From Chryseobacterium gleum (GTDB lineage: Bacteria; Bacteroidota; Bacteroidia; Flavobacteriales; Weeksellaceae): DNA of 64,000 nt. This document shows, in pieces, positions 63,825-64,000 of the stretch; position 1 is the first letter of the stretch, and the number at the start of each line of letters is the position of its first letter. Made by a program: the position numbers and the translations under genes. The DNA lies in NCBI RefSeq assembly GCF_900636535.1, contig NZ_LR134289.1, positions 248,001 through 312,000 of the forward strand. Direction: 5' to 3'. A model generated the notes under the pieces. That model was not told the origin of the DNA and made no database searches. It saw only the letters and a list, made by a program, of their open reading frames with translations.

Positions 63825-63852
63825 AGCTGCTCCAGAAGGAGTGGCTTTTTTT
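63825..63852 (+). terminator. Terminator after the small protein
   Basis: AGCTGCTCC pairs with GGAGTGGCT (two G-T pairs), loop AGAA, then seven T. Confidence 0.8.
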
Positions 63853-63895
63853 GTTGGAAATGAAAAATATATTTTTTAAATAACTTGAATAATAA

Positions 63896-63922
63896 AAAAC
63901 CGCCCCAAAACAGGGCGGTTTT
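63896..63922. terminator. Bidirectional terminator at the right edge
   Basis: AAAACCGCCC pairs with GGGCGGTTTT; on the minus strand TTTTTTATT follows, so it mainly serves the gene entering from the right. Confidence 0.85.
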
Positions 63923-63956
63923 CCAAGTAAAAATAAATTGAAAGTTATATGTTTTG

Positions 63957-64000
63957 TTATCTTTTCTTCACACGTGTTCCGGCCAGGGAACTGATGAATA
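63957..64000 (-). CDS. C-terminal end of a gene entering from the right
   Basis: Fourteen codons ending FISSLAGTRVKKR-stop (TAA at 63959-63957). A terminator 35 bases further supports the end of a gene here. Too short to name. Confidence 0.4.
   Translation of the reverse strand, partial: FISSLAGTRVKKR

Noticed and set aside
1..64000. Insertion sequences, integrases, CRISPR arrays, rRNA or replication origin
   Set aside because: No transposase, integrase, repeat-spacer array, rRNA block or DnaA-box cluster was seen on either strand.

Overview
The window reads as a chromosomal segment of a Bacteroidota bacterium of the family Weeksellaceae, most likely Chryseobacterium or a close relative. 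The grounds are AT-rich DNA, promoters of the TAnnTTTG type, almost no Shine-Dalgarno sequences, a GldI-type lipoprotein PPIase, DUF4294, a Phe/Tyr-linked DAHP synthase-chorismate mutase fusion, and GG-leader 'bacteriocin-like' peptides. The genus is an inference from remembered protein similarity and was not tested by a search.

Left part (1-21 kb), mostly accessory. After the tail of an S41 peptidase comes a type VI-type effector island: VgrG, a TPR protein, a 1596-residue PAAR-like/Rhs protein with a deaminase-like C-terminal toxin, its probable immunity protein, and an orphan. The island ends beside tRNA-Ser(UGA). Next, on the minus strand, is a pilus locus that looks like a Bacteroidota version of chaperone-usher: pilin, PapD-like chaperone, two-domain tip adhesin and usher-like barrel, plus a short pilin paralogue and an AraC regulator. 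Two tiny tandem genes for GG-leader cysteine-rich peptides follow, then a hydrolase, a VOC protein and a secreted protein.

Middle (20.6-46 kb), regulators and metabolism. A cobalamin riboswitch precedes metE, divergent from an Lrp-type regulator. There follow an aldehyde dehydrogenase with an AraC gene, DUF1062, an ECF sigma/YCII pair, a frameshifted PhzF gene, a LytS/LytTR pair with an outer-membrane protein, an MFS exporter, a membrane-bound AraC protein, a secreted protein, and a giant propeller histidine kinase with a LuxR-type response regulator. A promoter-terminator pair without a coding region suggests a small RNA near 41.7 kb. An alpha-oxoamine synthase (sphingo- or sulfonolipid type) and a TetR gene form an operon.

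Right part (46-64 kb), mostly core genes. dnaX is split by a -1 frameshift at an A10 run. A Phe/Tyr-rich 43-codon leader lies just upstream of the DAHP synthase-chorismate mutase gene and looks like an attenuator. Then come rsgA, ndk, a GH29 fucosidase, rpe, an M42 peptidase, DUF4294, NUDIX, mnmD, ilvE, gldI and a cyclophilin-FKBP fusion lipoprotein. Within this stretch lies a compact candidate RiPP operon at 53.6-55.4 kb: a secreted precursor ending in a Cys-x-x-Cys motif, a DUF692/MNIO enzyme, and a DUF1772 membrane protein.

The strongest candidates for undescribed biology are the MNIO operon, the chaperone-usher-like pilus, and the aromatic leader peptide in front of DAHP synthase.
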